64,000 bases of DNA, taken from the NCBI GenBank assembly GCA_001574975.1, contig KQ965870.1:31824-95823 (forward strand). Reading direction: 5' to 3'. Shown here in pieces: positions 35,813-47,635 of the stretch; positions within the stretch are counted from its first letter, which is position 1, and each line of letters begins with the position of its first letter. The position numbers and the translations under genes were made by a program. The notes beneath the pieces were generated by a model. The model was given only the letters and a program-made list of their open reading frames with translations, was not told where the DNA came from and searched no databases. This DNA is from Gonapodya prolifera JEL478. Taxonomy: Eukaryota; Monoblepharomycota; Monoblepharidomycetes; Monoblepharidales; Gonapodyaceae.

Positions 35813-35941
35813 AAGACAAAAAAGAACAGTCTAAGAGCTGAACGGGCGTAGTTTCAGATTCTTAAGGTTGAGATAAGCCCATTCGGTCGGAACCGTTCTT
35901 GGAAACTGAATGCAAAATGCACATATCAAGTGGGCAAGTGA
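35813..35941 (-). repeat. Family A foldback repeat, copy 8
   Basis: AAGAACAGTCTAAGAGCTGA, ACGGGCGTAGTTTCAGATTC and CCATTCGGTCGGAACCGTTC. One base is inserted in the right arm. Confidence 0.85.
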
Positions 35942-36384
35942 GGGTTACTGTGGCGAGGCATTTTGTGGCACATGTACGAGATTTGGAACGTCAGCGGGAG
36001 CAAGAGAGATTTTTATGCCTATAGTAATCATTGTATGGGTATTTTAGAGAGAGAGAGCAATTGGTGCTGTTGACTACTTTTGTTCACGAGTCTAGTGAAC
36101 ATATTTCTCTGATCAAAGTTCAGCTACAACTGAGTTTACTCGTATTTAATTCACATTTGCATGTGTATGAATGCTCTATCCGATTTGTCGCTGCAAATCA
36201 TGGTGCTGAAACCACTGCGCGTGCGAACTAGTGCCAACGTCCGCTTTTGACCATTCCCACATGCCACACCGTCGCAGCACCTTCAGATACTTAAAAATTC
36301 AAAGTGATGGGAACTAATCGAGGACACATTCCGTCCAAAATCCGGAATTTCGAGGAATGGACGCGCTAAAAGAAGGTATTGGGA

Positions 36385-36470
36385 TAAACAAGAACGGTCT
36401 AAGATTCCATCAGGTTAAGGAGATTCAATTGCTTTGAGATAAACCCATTCGGTCGGACCGTCTTTGGGTG
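36385..36470 (-). repeat. Family A foldback repeat, copy 9 (truncated)
   Basis: AAGAACGGTCTAAG and GATAAACCCATTCGGTCGGAC are present. The outer GGGCAAGTGAG flank is missing. Confidence 0.75.
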
Positions 36471-36886
36471 TGAGTTAAAAAAACCAAGTGTAGAGCACAA
36501 TTTAATCAGAGCGCAAGTCCGATCAAAAACCCACGCTTTCGCACATGCATTACAAGCAATGCGCCAGATTTGCGTATACTTGCATATCTAAATGGGTCCT
36601 CTTGAAAATCCTGGCTTTGTCTGATACGCTCAACCATTGCTCTTCTGCACAACTACAACCTATAGCTTTTGCCCACCCACGATCTATCTTTTGACGCTTC
36701 CAGTGTGCAATTTCTGCCTTCTAAATCAATCAAACAATATTACTATGACTTGGGCACACAGAATGAACAACACATAAAAACACAACAGACACTCCTCTCA
36801 CATACGGAATCTCAGATCTAAGTCTATGTCTGAATTCTAAGTCTACTCTCACAACCCCCAGGCCATCACGGACCTCATCTCAGTTC
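36471..36886. other. Intergenic stretch
   Basis: About 415 bases between repeat A copy 9 and the F-box-like gene stop, AT-rich. Nothing was recognised. Confidence 0.4.
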
Positions 36887-38843
36887 TCACACACCTTTGC
36901 CCCGTGTCTTCTGCCACCCGTCGACCTCGCGCCACCACGCCGTGCCGTCCCGGTCCGACAGCGCCGTATCGCACACCGCGCGCACAAGGGCATCCTTGCC
37001 AAGCCCGGATCGCAGCCCGTCGAGCGCCGCAATCAAATCGGATGAGCAGACGGGGCCGCAGGCGAAGCCACACTGGTGGTGTAGTATAGTGTGGTGGCGA
37101 GCAACGATATCGTCATGGGAGAAAAAGGAGGTGTAACGTCCGGGGGTGGGGTCGAAGTTGCAGAAGACAGAGATTGGGGTTGGTCGACGACACATCAAAC
37201 GAGAGCAAGCAAGGCGGGGTAGTGAGGAAAAGGCCGAAAGAGTGGGAGAAGGCATGATTGAGACCACACTTCACACACAGCACCCTCTGACAAACACAAC
37301 TCACGCCCACAACGACCTCTCTAACGCCAGGTAAGTACAAGGGTATGTACTCCGCCAGGGCCTCGAGCGCTCCCTTTGTCACCATGTACATCTTCAACTC
37401 GATCTTGCGCAGCTCCTTGTGTTGGGGCCGTGTCGCCACGGTTGGGCCTGTGGCACTCCCGGCGGCTCTTCCCACCTCCCGCACCAACAACTCCACGACG
37501 TCGCGCCACACCCCACCCCTGGCGTCCCGTACCGTGCGCAGCTCTTGCAGGGCGGGAAGACGCGCGAGAACTGTCAGCGGAGCGTTGGGAATGTCAATCA
37601 CGCGGAGAAGTGAGGCCGAGGGAATGTGCGCGGGTCCTGAGAGGAGACGCAGCAGGGGAGTGGGGTCGTTCCGGGACAGGGCGGACGTGAGCCGTAGAGT
37701 GTGCAGGTGGGCAAGTGGCGCATGTGCGCTGGTGGTGGTGGTGGAGAAGTCTAGGTCGGAGTTGTCTGTTGCCTCCACCTCGGATGAAATGGGGGTCACG
37801 AGTCTGTCCATGTCCACGAAATGGTTCTGCGGCACCGCCACTGCCCCAACGCTTCCCACACCACTCACGTGGGGCCGCAAAGACGCTGACACCCATGCAG
37901 GTCGGTAGTGCGATGTGACAAAGCACACGTCGAGGTGCGATACGTGGGGGAACTGCGCGAGTGCGAGGGCAGTGTACGCTGCTGGAAGTGGCGCCGGAAG
38001 AGCCCAAGCCTGAGGGAGAGCCGTGGTGTGGGAGGGCGGGTCAGTGGAAAGCAGTTCGAGGCGGAGAGACGTAACTGATTCCAGCCGCTCCCCACCCCAC
38101 TCCGGCGCAGGCATGACCCTCGCCCACCCGGATGACACGTCCAGCACTCTCGGCCTGAACTTGCTAGCCACACCCGCCCACACCTCCGCCTCCATGGGTT
38201 CAGGCCCGCGCGGGGCAATTTGCCCAAGCACAAGGCGGCGCACCACAATCCGCGGCATCGTGGTGTGTGGTGCGTCAGATGGTGGAAAGAAGTTGCGGGC
38301 CAGGAAACTGTGAAGCGTGGGAACGAGGTGCGGGATGTGGCCGGGGTGGTGGCATGTAGAGGGGATTATGACCGTCGCCGCTGCGCCCGAGGGAAGGCCA
38401 AACTCTCGCGCGGGGGTCCATACCCTCTCCACTGCGAAGCGTCCCCACGCGAATTTCCCCGTGTGCGCGTCCCGGCTGTCAGGGGGTAGAACAATATTGG
38501 CGACGACGTCTGTGGATTCAACGATGCGCCACCCCCCCGCACTCTCCGCGACAACGAGCACGTCGACAACAAGGGGAAACTCTGCGGCGCATGCGAGGAG
38601 CGCGCGGCGGGTCTGGCGGGAGAGGTGGGGAAGGACGGCGTACAGCGTGTGCGGGGTTGTGTAGGATGCGATGAGGCGGAGGAGTTCTGAGTGGTGGGTG
38701 GAAGCGTGAGTTAAGAAGAAGCACTACAAAATGGGAGCACGCAAATTGGGGCGCGTACCGAAGGGAAGGGCTGAAAAGACACCCGCCCGCGTCGGATCGC
38801 GATGAGCGACGCCCGCACAACATCGACCGCGATCGGGGCCCAT
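36887..38843 (-). CDS. F-box-like protein with LRR-like C-terminal region
   Basis: A probable SCF substrate adaptor or F-box-derived protein. ATG 38843 begins exon 1 (38843..38759), which ends VFSALPF. Exon 2 from 38686 continues ELLRLIASYTTPHTLYAVL and HLSRQTRRALLACAAEF, giving an F-box-like LP-E-L-IASY helix pair. The long second exon has leucine-rich segments without a crisp LRR consensus: ESVTSLRLELLSTDPP, HLHTLRLTSAL, LLRVIDIPNAPL and LPALQELRTVRDA. A later exon (from about 37190) contains FCNFDPTPGRYTSFF and CGFACGPVCSSDL and ends GWQKTRGKGV at 36887. The start is less certain because another frame is open upstream of 38843. Confidence 0.6.
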
Positions 38844-39523
38844 TTCGGACGCGGAGGGTGCGCAGACGTGTGAGCGGCCAGCCGAGCGGCGAGTTTTGGT
38901 GCGATCGGGTGGGTGGAAAGAAAAGAAATAGGGTCGGTGAGGGAGCGGGTGTTGCCGAGTAAGGGTCTACGAGAAGATAAGCAGTGAGCGACAAAGCGCC
39001 CAGCTTTTATGCAGAATTACCCCGTTCAACACATATCCGGTCAGTGAAAAAGCCCGCGTTGTGTATCCAAAGGGAAAGGTCATATTTGGCCAGTACCCAA
39101 GCACCCGTTGTTTATCGCGCAGGGAAGATGTAGAACATACACAAACATGCATAATTTATCCACCGTTTAGTGTATAACGTGAGTCATCCGGAGTCGGAAC
39201 CCAGGTGCATGTTCAGTGACCGCAAACTTTTCAGACGGACCACAATCGAGTGTAACGACACCCATTTAGAGATTTTCCACCAGCATAAACACCGAGGTTT
39301 CACATTCCCAAGATATCCTCGCCGTGTACCAGGGCTGCACGGTTGTTGTCAGTGTCATCAACAAACACTTACAATTTCTCCACTTGCGATTCATGAGGCA
39401 ATGCAAAAACCCGGAGTTGTAAAGGGTGCAAAATATATATCCACAGTCCCGTTTTGTGCATAATGTATGTTGACTGATGATGTTACATGTAGTTTTTTTT
39501 TGACCGATAGAGATAGAAACCAA
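38844..39523. other. Intergenic stretch
   Basis: About 680 bases between the ankyrin/TM gene stop and the F-box-like start, both leftward. No gene or repeat was seen. Confidence 0.4.
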
Positions 39524-41850
39524 CTAGGACAGCGACAAAACTGCTAGCTGCGAACAGACAATGGCAACACCGAGGCTAGCGACTCCCGTTCCCCACGCTG
39601 TGCCGGACGCGGTACCCTCCTCCGGCGCGACAGGCTCAGCTGGCGCCGGTACGTGGGGCTGTGTGTTGTCCTCGATTGTGATGCTCTCAAGCGGGGTTGG
39701 TTGATTGGTGGGCGATGCAGGGTTAGTCGGAGTCATTTCCGAAGGTTCGACGACGCCTTCCACTGGATCCGGACCGTGGAGATCTTCGTGAGAGATTGGG
39801 TGATCTGCTATTGCAGCATCCGTCTCGAGCGCCGTTTGTTGTATGGAGGATGCACTCTCAGTCGTTGGCACGTCCGCTGTTTCAACCGTGTCCTCTGCTG
39901 TTTCGACATCCACTTGTTGTATCCCTTGGTCCGTCGGTGCAATATCCGCCACAGGTGCCATCATTTGCGTTGGTGTTGGATCAACCACGGCATCATCCAC
40001 TGCTTGGGAATCCTCTTGCTGCACTTGTGCATCCTCCACAACATCTGCGCCATCAACTGCCGCGCCACCATCGCCGTACGTTTCACCGCTATCTGGCGCG
40101 GCCTGAGCCGCCACCTCCATCTTGTTCTTTTTCGGCTTCCTCTGCGGCACTTCCACTCCCAAAATCCTCGCCAGTTCCCACTTGTTGTTCCCGTTGACAA
40201 GCTGCACAGCCGTCCGTCCTATGCTGTCCACCGCATGAACGTCGGCACCAGCCTTCAACAGCGTCCGTGCTACAGTCAAATTTCGATTCGACGCCGCGTG
40301 CATCAGCGCCGTCCACCCAAGACGGTCAGTTGCATGAACGTCCGCGCCCTGGGTAATAAGCTCACTAATCACCCCGTCGTACCCGCTCACAGCAGCCCTC
40401 ATCAATGCCGTCCGCCCACGGTGATCTACGGCGTTGATGTGCGCCCCGCGGCTGAGCAGCTCCCGGAGCGTTGTCAAGCGGCCATCTTTGGCGGCGCACG
40501 CGAGCGGTGTCCGGCCCGACCTCCCCGCAACGGCATTCACGTTTGCCCCGTTGTCCAACAAGTGTTTGGCAGCCTCGGCGGTCTTGGCGGACATAAGTGG
40601 GGTGTTTCCATTCTTGGCTCGAGCATCAATGGGCACGCCCCAATCCAAAAGAATAGCTGCCAGCTTCGGATGCCCATGCAGTGCGGTAGACTCAAGGAGC
40701 TTTTGACCAAGCCGGTCCCGCTTTTCAGGTTCCACGCCGCGGGCCAGAAGCATGCGGAGCGTTTTCTCCGAACCACGCATAATTGTGTGATCGAAGGCCT
40801 TGCTCCTGTACTTCTCCGCCAGGGAGCAGTCATCCTGTGGCGGGTGGGTCGCGTAGTAGTGGTCCAAGAGCAGTTCCACAACCGCCGCGTAATCGTTCGC
40901 AATGCTTTTAGTGAGAGCGTCGTCGTCGGAGACCCGGAAATCTGCCCCGGCGTCCAAAAGCACCCGCGCGGACTCCACTTGCCCATTTATGCAAGCCTCC
41001 AGCAGAGGTGTGCGGCTGGTGCGGTTGCGGTTCTCCATCGTGGCTCCGTATCGCAAGAGGAGTTTAACAAACTCGGTGTGGCCCCGCTCGGCCGCCGTGT
41101 GGAGGGGCGTTTCGGAGCGAAAAGCCAGGTTTATGTTCGCCCCGAATTCAATCAGGATAGTGGCAGCGTCGATCAATCCCTTGCTCGCAGCGGCGCAGAG
41201 AGGTGTCTGCACCCCACCAAACCCAACGTCTGGAAGAGCCCCATGCCCCAAGAGGTACCGCAGGGACTTGACCGCGTTGCGTTCGACTGCCGAGTTCACA
41301 AACTGTTGGAGATCAGTCTTTGGGAGGAGATTGTTGAGGTACTCGATCGCGTCGACTCGATCGAACTTCACCGCCTCCGCCATCGGTGGGGCAGGATCGC
41401 GTGCCCAGAGGTTGGGTTCGCGGTTGTAAATGAAATCGGCCATTTGCAGGTGCCCGCCCCCGCAGCTCGCCACAAACGCCGACTCCAACACCGCCGTCAA
41501 GTCACTATGGAACTCGGGCCATCGCTCAAGGAGCTTTTGGGTCGTCTGCATGTCCCCTCGTCGGGCCTCTTCGATGAATGCATGTTGAACGCTGCCGAAT
41601 TTGCAGATCGAACGCTTCACCACTTCCGAGGCGTCGGCAAGGACTTCGTGCAGATGCCTCGTTATGCATCCTGTTGGGAGACCATACGGGTAGTCAAGCC
41701 AGCGCTCGGCGAGCAAAACGAGTATTTCGGTGACGAGATTGCGAATCGGGAATATGTTAGGGTTTGCTGGAAAGATCAATCAATGAAAGGTTCCAATTAA
41801 ACGCCAAGAACGAAATTCGAAGACCAAAACTTACGATTTCGTTCCTCCAT
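39524..41850 (-). CDS. Ankyrin-repeat protein with C-terminal membrane anchor
   Basis: About 752 residues. The first exon is tiny (41850..41835, MEERN). A 68-base intron (41834..41767, GTAAGT...CCAG) leads into one long exon. About ten ankyrin repeats span residues ~70-560, including TPLHTAAERGHTEFVKLLL, TPLLEACINGQVESARVLL, TPLACAAKDGRLTTLRELL, TALMRAAVSGYDGVISELI and TALMHAASNRNLTVARTLL. A basic KPKKNK is followed by an acidic, Thr/Pro-rich linker (~570-730). The last 20 residues are hydrophobic (ASLGVAIVCSQLAVLSLS), consistent with a tail anchor. The N-terminal ~45 residues (LVTEILVLLAERWLDYPYG) resemble an F-box-like helix pair only loosely. Role and partners are unknown. Confidence 0.85.
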
Positions 41851-42017
41851 ATGGCTTCGATTGGAGTATGATGCTAAAGCAAGGGGGGAGTTTAATACTT
41901 CGTGGGCGAATGATCAATCTATTACGGGCGAGTGGCCACAAGAGGTTGTCTAAACGGCTCAGCTTATTTAAAGTACGCAGAGATAGTTCTCTCGAATCCT
42001 ATAAAGAATTCGTGACG

Positions 42018-43640
42018 TTATGTTATGAATTCGCCGACAAAGGAAAACGACTTACCCTTCCCATCCCCACCCCCACGCCCCCACAAGACTTCCGCCCTCG
42101 CAAAACCAACATCCTCCAACAATGCCCGCTCGAAGTCATCAGGCCGGAGCTCCAGCGTTGGGTAGTTGGAGCGCGCAACCTGTGGCATAAACGGCTATGA
42201 GAACAAAGAAACTCAGTTCCCGCATTCCCTTCCTTACCTCCCCCATCACTCCAACCGCCTTCGTATAACTCTTCCACTCCTGAGGTTCTAGAATGAGGAC
42301 GCCACCAGGTTCAAGGGCGGCATAGCATCGGTGGAAGAAGCGTCGAAGGCCAGTGTCGCCGTGACGAAGGTGTATCCATTTTGTTACCGACAGGCTTCAC
42401 ATGCATTGTGATATGGTGAGAAGAGAAGAGAGGTCGAGAAGTTTGAGTAGCCAGCTCACCCAAGGATTACGTCGTAGGATGGTTCGTCGTCCCACTTCGC
42501 GTCTAAAAATGGACATCACACAATAATCCCAATGCCACGCATCACACTGACACTTCTCACCTCCACTCTCGTCATCAATTTCTTTCTCTTCAGCTCCATT
42601 TGACGTGTCTCTCCACTGAGTAATACGGGGGTCTGGTTCGGTGGCCCAATCTGCGGCACGGAAGGATAGGTTCGCAGGGAAACGAGACGTGGCGGGCTTT
42701 TTGGAAGAATGCGAAACATCTTCGTGCATGTCCGTGTCCGCAGGTGCATCTTCTAAGTCGCTAGAGTGAAATTCTGGGATCCGGACGATGGGAACGAGAC
42801 CCATTGATCCGACACAGCTGACGGGGAAGTGCTCAAGCTCGGGAGCGCGACCATCCATCTCACTCTCCACACCCGCCTCCATATTTTCGTCGCCATTCGG
42901 AGGAGAGGACGAAGGAGTGGGCTCAATGAGAGAGTATACATAGTTGGCGTAGCGACGAGCTTTGTAGACGAGGGTAGGATCGACGTCCACACCTTCAATC
43001 TGGGCAGGCTCAAAAAGGAGAGCTATTTCACCCAGGCAGTAAGCAGTGAGAGCAAGGAGATTCAGATACGATCAACAGCGTTTACGTCCTGCACTGACTC
43101 ACCAATGGGAACTGTCATCCCCCCGGCATTGCATCCTACGTCCAGGATTCTCTTTCCCTTAAACCAATTTCTTTCTACAGCGCTTCTGAAGAACTCCTCT
43201 GTCGCAGCCGCTCCGCCTTCTCCCTGCCATAGAGCAAGTGGTCCCAACACATGGCCTAATCGTGGCTCGAGCCTCGCCACGGCGAATGACCCGGCTTCAC
43301 CAGGATTCCTGTACCCGTAGTACTGATCGTAGTTTCCATATGGGAATCGTCCAAAGGTCGAAGGCGCGAAGTGCTTCCCACTTTGGTTACCCCCCCGACC
43401 TCTCCCATGACCGAATCCGGGCCCAGACGACGAGTTTCCCCTGTGATTAAAGCGGTCTCCGCGTGATCCGCCTCGCCACCCACCCCTGGATCCGTTCCCA
43501 CGTCCACCGAGGTGACGTTGGAAACCTAGTCCACCTCGACGCCGTTGGGAGACTCCGGAGGACACATATGTGTGTGCATCAAAATGGGCAAGATACGGAT
43601 TTGTTTCTTGAATGGTCGGCGGTGTGAAATCTCCAGACAT
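42018..43640 (-). CDS. Bin3/MePCE-type RNA 5'-phosphate methyltransferase
   Basis: S-adenosylmethionine-dependent enzyme related to 7SK methylphosphate capping enzyme (MePCE/Bin3) and BCDIN3D, which methylate 5' phosphates of small RNAs. ATG 43640 starts a Gly/Arg-rich (RGG-type) N-terminus of about 90 residues, likely RNA-binding. Then come [31 protein letters not shown] (SAM motif I) and [18 protein letters not shown] (motif II). A charged insert of about 110 residues follows. The C-terminal exons give [16 protein letters not shown] and [20 protein letters not shown], the Bin3 signature, then [17 protein letters not shown]. The end at 42018 assumes read-through of a possible donor at about 42055. 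At least four introns interrupt the gene. Confidence 0.9.
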
Positions 43641-43996
43641 ACGTTGAGTTGAAGTGTAGAGAAGCACCAAAACGGGGCGGATGGGTCAAAAAACACAACC
43701 AATCGTTCTTACGCTTGAGCTATTCTAATTTTTCCCACTACCGTCGTCGGTTACGATTCCATACACCAATTGCTTCTGGAACCTCAAACTTTCTATCATT
43801 CCATTAAAAAGGGGGGAGAGTGCGTCCACAAGGCTCATCGAATAAACGAAGTGGTAGAAAACGGGGAGAGTATAAGAGTGTCCATGGCCACAAGTGTCTG
43901 ACCAAAGCTAGTGTGTGTGCTCGGGTCATCCAAAAGAGAAACTTCTTCCCCCCATCTTGCCCTACCCAACCATTTGTAGCCACTTCTGAAGCGCAG
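43641..43996. other. Divergent promoter region of BIN3-like and UTP5-like genes
   Basis: About 356 bases between two divergent start codons, presumably a shared bidirectional promoter. No specific element was identified. Confidence 0.45.
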
Positions 43997-46779
43997 ATGG
44001 CTCAAAACGGAACAGGTGGACGTCGAAAGCAAAAGCGGCGTGCAGGGGGAGTCGGGCTGGGAGCTGCATCGTTGAACGGACCTGCAACCCTTCCACCGGC
44101 ATCCCTGAGTCCAGACGGATCGCTTTTGGCCGTCCTAGGACCGTCTGCAGACGCGCAAGTGATTCGAATTGTCGACGCGCGAACGGGATCGCTTGTGTGC
44201 GCGTATTCTCCGGGTCGTGCCGTTCAACCTCTGATCCCAGGCAACGAGCAGCAAGGGGACAATTTTGGGCGATGGAAGACATTCTCTAGGATGACGTGGG
44301 TGGCAGCACCTGGTCAGAAAACCACGGCGCGAGGCGCTGATCCGGTGAGTTTCCCGTTGTATCTGCAAGCTTTTATGCCAGGAGATGGTGCTTTGATCTC
44401 AACGAGCTCCGGGGGGAATTTGAGCTCCTGGGGGAAAAGATAATTGGGACTCAATACTTTTGGAGATATGGGCAATGTACCATGAGCTGCGGAGTATGAC
44501 AAATTGTATTGTGGGAACTCTTCCTCCTGGCCTGGGCTTCGCTAAGCGCAATCGCTGACAATCCTTCTCCGAACAGAATCCTTCAAAAAAGTCTCGCAAA
44601 AGGACCCGCTCGTCTTCTCCGCCTCCGTCTTCAGCCTCCCTGGCCGCCCCACCTGCTCCTTTACTCCTTCTTATCCCCACACCCGTGTCCTCACTCGGTC
44701 CAAGCCCCGCCCTTGTCTTCTCTCCCTCCGAAAATCGCGTGATCTCTTCCCTTCCTGCTGACCCTCCCGCCCCATCACGCCCGGCTGAAACCCCCGATGT
44801 TGTGGACGCTTGTTCACCGTGGTCCCCTGGTGAGCCTGACGCGACATCGAGCCAATCGCCACATATGGCGTACGTGCTAGACTCACTTGGGCGGGTGGTG
44901 GAATGGAACCTCACCGATCCCGCGGCGCCTAAACGGACAGGACGCGGATGTGTCTCGAAGGTCAAGAGTCCTGTTAGGGTAGCAGTCGGAAGGTATTCCG
45001 CAGATTCGTCAAATTCGGACGACGATGACGGCGAAGGTATGGAAGTGGACAGCAAAGAACCGGTGACCGTGGTGGCGGTTGCCGGATCAGCCTTGGAAGT
45101 GTGGAGAGTCGGATCGGCGGATGACGAAGAACCCAAACTCGTCAAAGTAAGCCCTCGCATCAGAGATAAGCATTTTTTTGTTACCTAACCACTTCTCACC
45201 CGCGAACACCAATATACAAGAACCTTCCCGGGCATCCCAGTCCCATCACGTCGCTCACTTTCCACCCAGACCCGTCAGCCGGCCTCCTCATCTCCTGCGC
45301 GGAATCAGACCCCTCAGTAGCTGCAACTATCTGGCATCTGGAAAGAGGAGCAGTTGGAGGTGCGTCCTGTTCTTCTGCACGCCTTGTGGCAACTTGTGTT
45401 CAATACCTTCCAACCCCACCTCGATCACTGTCGTTCAAACAGCCCTCCCAACCCCTTCTCCCCCCAAATCCATCACTCTCCATCATCCCACTGCAACCGC
45501 AATCCTGCATCTCGCCTCCGGTTCTATCACCGTCCACCCGCCGTTCCCCGCATTACCCCCACCGAAGCCTGGCTCCGTCTTCAAACCGCTCCGCATTTCC
45601 CCATCGGCTACCCTCGATCACTCATGTTTGACGACGCTTTTTCCTCCCTCCGCTGACCCGTCTCACATTCTCGTCGTCATTGGCTACCCTGCGTCCACGT
45701 TCCACCGCGTTGCTCTCCGTACCGCGACGGGCGCCTGGGTCTCATCTCTCCCTGTTCCAGAGATATCCTCGGGTGTTTCTGAGCACAGCGCTCCCGGTGT
45801 CGCTCCAAAACAAAAGTACGGGGAAGCTGGAGCGAGCGTTGCCGGCGCTGGTGGCGACAAGGGCTACGCGGACAACGTGGGTGGAGGTGGCGAAGAAGAA
45901 CGCTCGTTGGCAGAACGTGTCAAAGCAATGGCGATCGCTGCAGGAAGCGAGGCTCGGAGTGGAGCGTCGGGCAGCTCTGCGACTGCTCTGGTGTCTTCAA
46001 ACCCTGCACCCGTTCCACTTGTGGCAGGAACCCTACTGGCGCCTATTCAGCAGGCTCTACGCACGTCAGACATGGCATTGCTGGACTCAATCCTCGCGAC
46101 CAGAGACACACGCGTAGTGCGCGCTACTGTTGCACGGATGACGGCGACAGAGGTGGGCAAACTTGTGGAGCGGATTGTGGAGAGGGTCGCAAAGGGAGGA
46201 AGGTGGGACGGTTATGTTGGTTGGATTGAGGAGGCCGCGGCGAGTTGCGTTGGTGCAGTGAGTATTGCTTTCAAACATGGCTCGACAAGAATCAAACCAA
46301 TTGGACAATTGTTCAAACCCCCGGTTAGCCCTCCGCTCCACCTGCTGCTCCCCTCTCTCGTCTCCACTCCCTCCTCGAGTCCCGCGTATCGACATACCAC
46401 AAGCTTCTCCGGCTGCGCGGCCGACTCGACGCCATGGTATCACGGATGCCTGTCAATGCTCCGCCTGTGCAGGATGCCGTTGAGGAGGAAGCGCTTGGGG
46501 AGGCTGCAGTCGTGTACAGAGAAGAAGATGACGTTGTAAGTTGGGCAATTGTGTTTGCGTGACCGCGATTGGATTCAATATCGTTTCGTTTAGCAGGGTG
46601 ATTCGGAGGAGGGAGATGACGGCGACGATGGCGCCGAGAGCGATGACGATAGCGATGATGATGATGACGATGTGGACGATGACGAAGATGACGGCGACGA
46701 CGATAGTGAGGAAGGGGACGACGAACGTGATGCGGACTATCAATTTGCGGAAGGAGATGCTGAAGACGAGGACGATTGA
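43997..46779 (+). CDS. UTP5/WDR43 small-subunit processome protein
   Basis: A WD40 plus Utp12-domain component of the t-UTP (UtpA) complex, which couples Pol I transcription to 18S rRNA processing in the nucleolus. ATG 43997 is followed by a basic GRRKQKRRAGG and a first blade, PASLSPDGSLLAVLG with VRIVDARTG-like VIRIVDARTGSLVCAYSP. Later blades include MAYVLDSLGRVVEWNLTDP and VTVVAVAGSALEVWRVG. The C-terminal Utp12 domain reads LLAPIQQALRTSDMALLDSI, TRVVRATVARMTATEVGKLV and WDGYVGWIEE. The protein ends in a strongly acidic Asp/Glu tail before TGA at 46777-46779. About five introns are present (donors near 44345, 45146 and 46260). Urb2 and Dbp10 in the same window act in the same organelle. 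Confidence 0.88.
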
Positions 46780-46969
46780 GATGCAAATTTAATGCATTAT
46801 AGCAGTGTCGTTGCAAATAGAAGACAATAATCCACACGGGAATTGCGTGAGACGTTGACGCCAGGAATTCGACACCAGACTACCCGCCGACAAGTCTCTT
46901 TTAACGCACACTTCACCTTCGCGTCCATTCACTTGATCATCCCAAAGATAAGAAAGTACACAAAAGCTT

Positions 46970-47635
46970 CTAACACGAGATTTGAACATGAAAAGTGAAA
47001 TACTGAAGAATAAAGGGAATGAAGTAATTATTTGAATATGACAAGGAACTTTGTGTGCCCGCTCCAGCTGCGCATGGAACTGCCGGCCATGAACAATTTC
47101 GAAACACCAACGCGAACAAATCCACCGCCCACAATGCACGACTTTGCCTCCCCACTTGCGGGGGCAGTTGATTGGACTTGCTAACCGTGGCCACGCGCCG
47201 CCTCGTTTGCGTTTCTGGGATGGTCGAAATGGTTGCGGGTGCACCTTGTGGGGGCGGGGGACTCGCTTCCGGGAAGGCCGTCTTGGATGAGATACCCTCC
47301 CCGCGCTTCCGCGTGGTTGCGGTGGGGTCGAAAGCGTTACTTTCATAGGATGGGTCGAGTAATCCGCCTGCGCATGTTCGGGCAATCGTGTGGTAACTGG
47401 CCTCGTCCTCTGCGACTGGCGTCTTCTTCCTCTTCCTCTTCCCCTTCAAGTGGGACGACAGAGCGGTCGGTCTAGTTGGTCGTGCATGGGACGATGGAGG
47501 GGTCACTGGTGAGTGCTTGTCGTTGATGCTCCCGTGCCCCAACCTGGGGGTACACGGTGACTGCCTCCTCGTGGCGTACCCCGGGCAACGTTCGATTTTC
47601 GAACGGCTGAAGTCACCGAGTTCGCCATCGGACAT
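46970..47635 (-). CDS. Hypothetical protein (weak)
   Basis: An open frame of 221 codons from ATG 47635. I do not recognise it. It is Ser/Thr/Pro/Arg-rich with a basic patch (KGKRKRKKTP) and a hydrophobic, aromatic C-terminus. The start codon and first ~45 codons overlap family C repeat copy 2, so either the repeat supplied the start or the frame is fortuitous. It converges on UTP5 with no room for a long 3' UTR. Low confidence. Confidence 0.25.
   Translation of the reverse strand: MSDGELGDFSRSKIERCPGYATRRQSPCTPRLGHGSINDKHSPVTPPSSHARPTRPTALSSHLKGKRKRKKTPVAEDEASYHTIARTCAGGLLDPSYESNAFDPTATTRKRGEGISSKTAFPEASPPPPQGAPATISTIPETQTRRRVATVSKSNQLPPQVGRQSRALWAVDLFALVFRNCSWPAVPCAAGAGTQSSLSYSNNYFIPFILQYFTFHVQISC

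Larger units (their letters stand above)
33735..36470. repeat. Diverged ~1.17-kb tandem duplication block
   Basis: Besides the family A cores, intervening sequence repeats with an offset of about 1,170-1,175 bases. The block near 34060-34160 (TTTCGATATCTTGATCAC, CGTCGCATCTT) recurs near 35235-35325 (TTTCGATATCCTCACCAC, CGTCGCATCTT). GCAGTTGGTGCTGTTGACT (34559) also recurs as GCAATTGGTGCTGTTGACT (36057). No protein-coding gene was found in the block. Confidence 0.7.

Noticed and set aside
39653-41800. Open frame of 715 codons on the + strand
   Set aside because: It is antisense to the ankyrin/TM gene over its whole length. The minus-strand product has clear ankyrin repeats and a good first intron, while the + strand product has no recognisable domain. 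The frame arises from codon bias.
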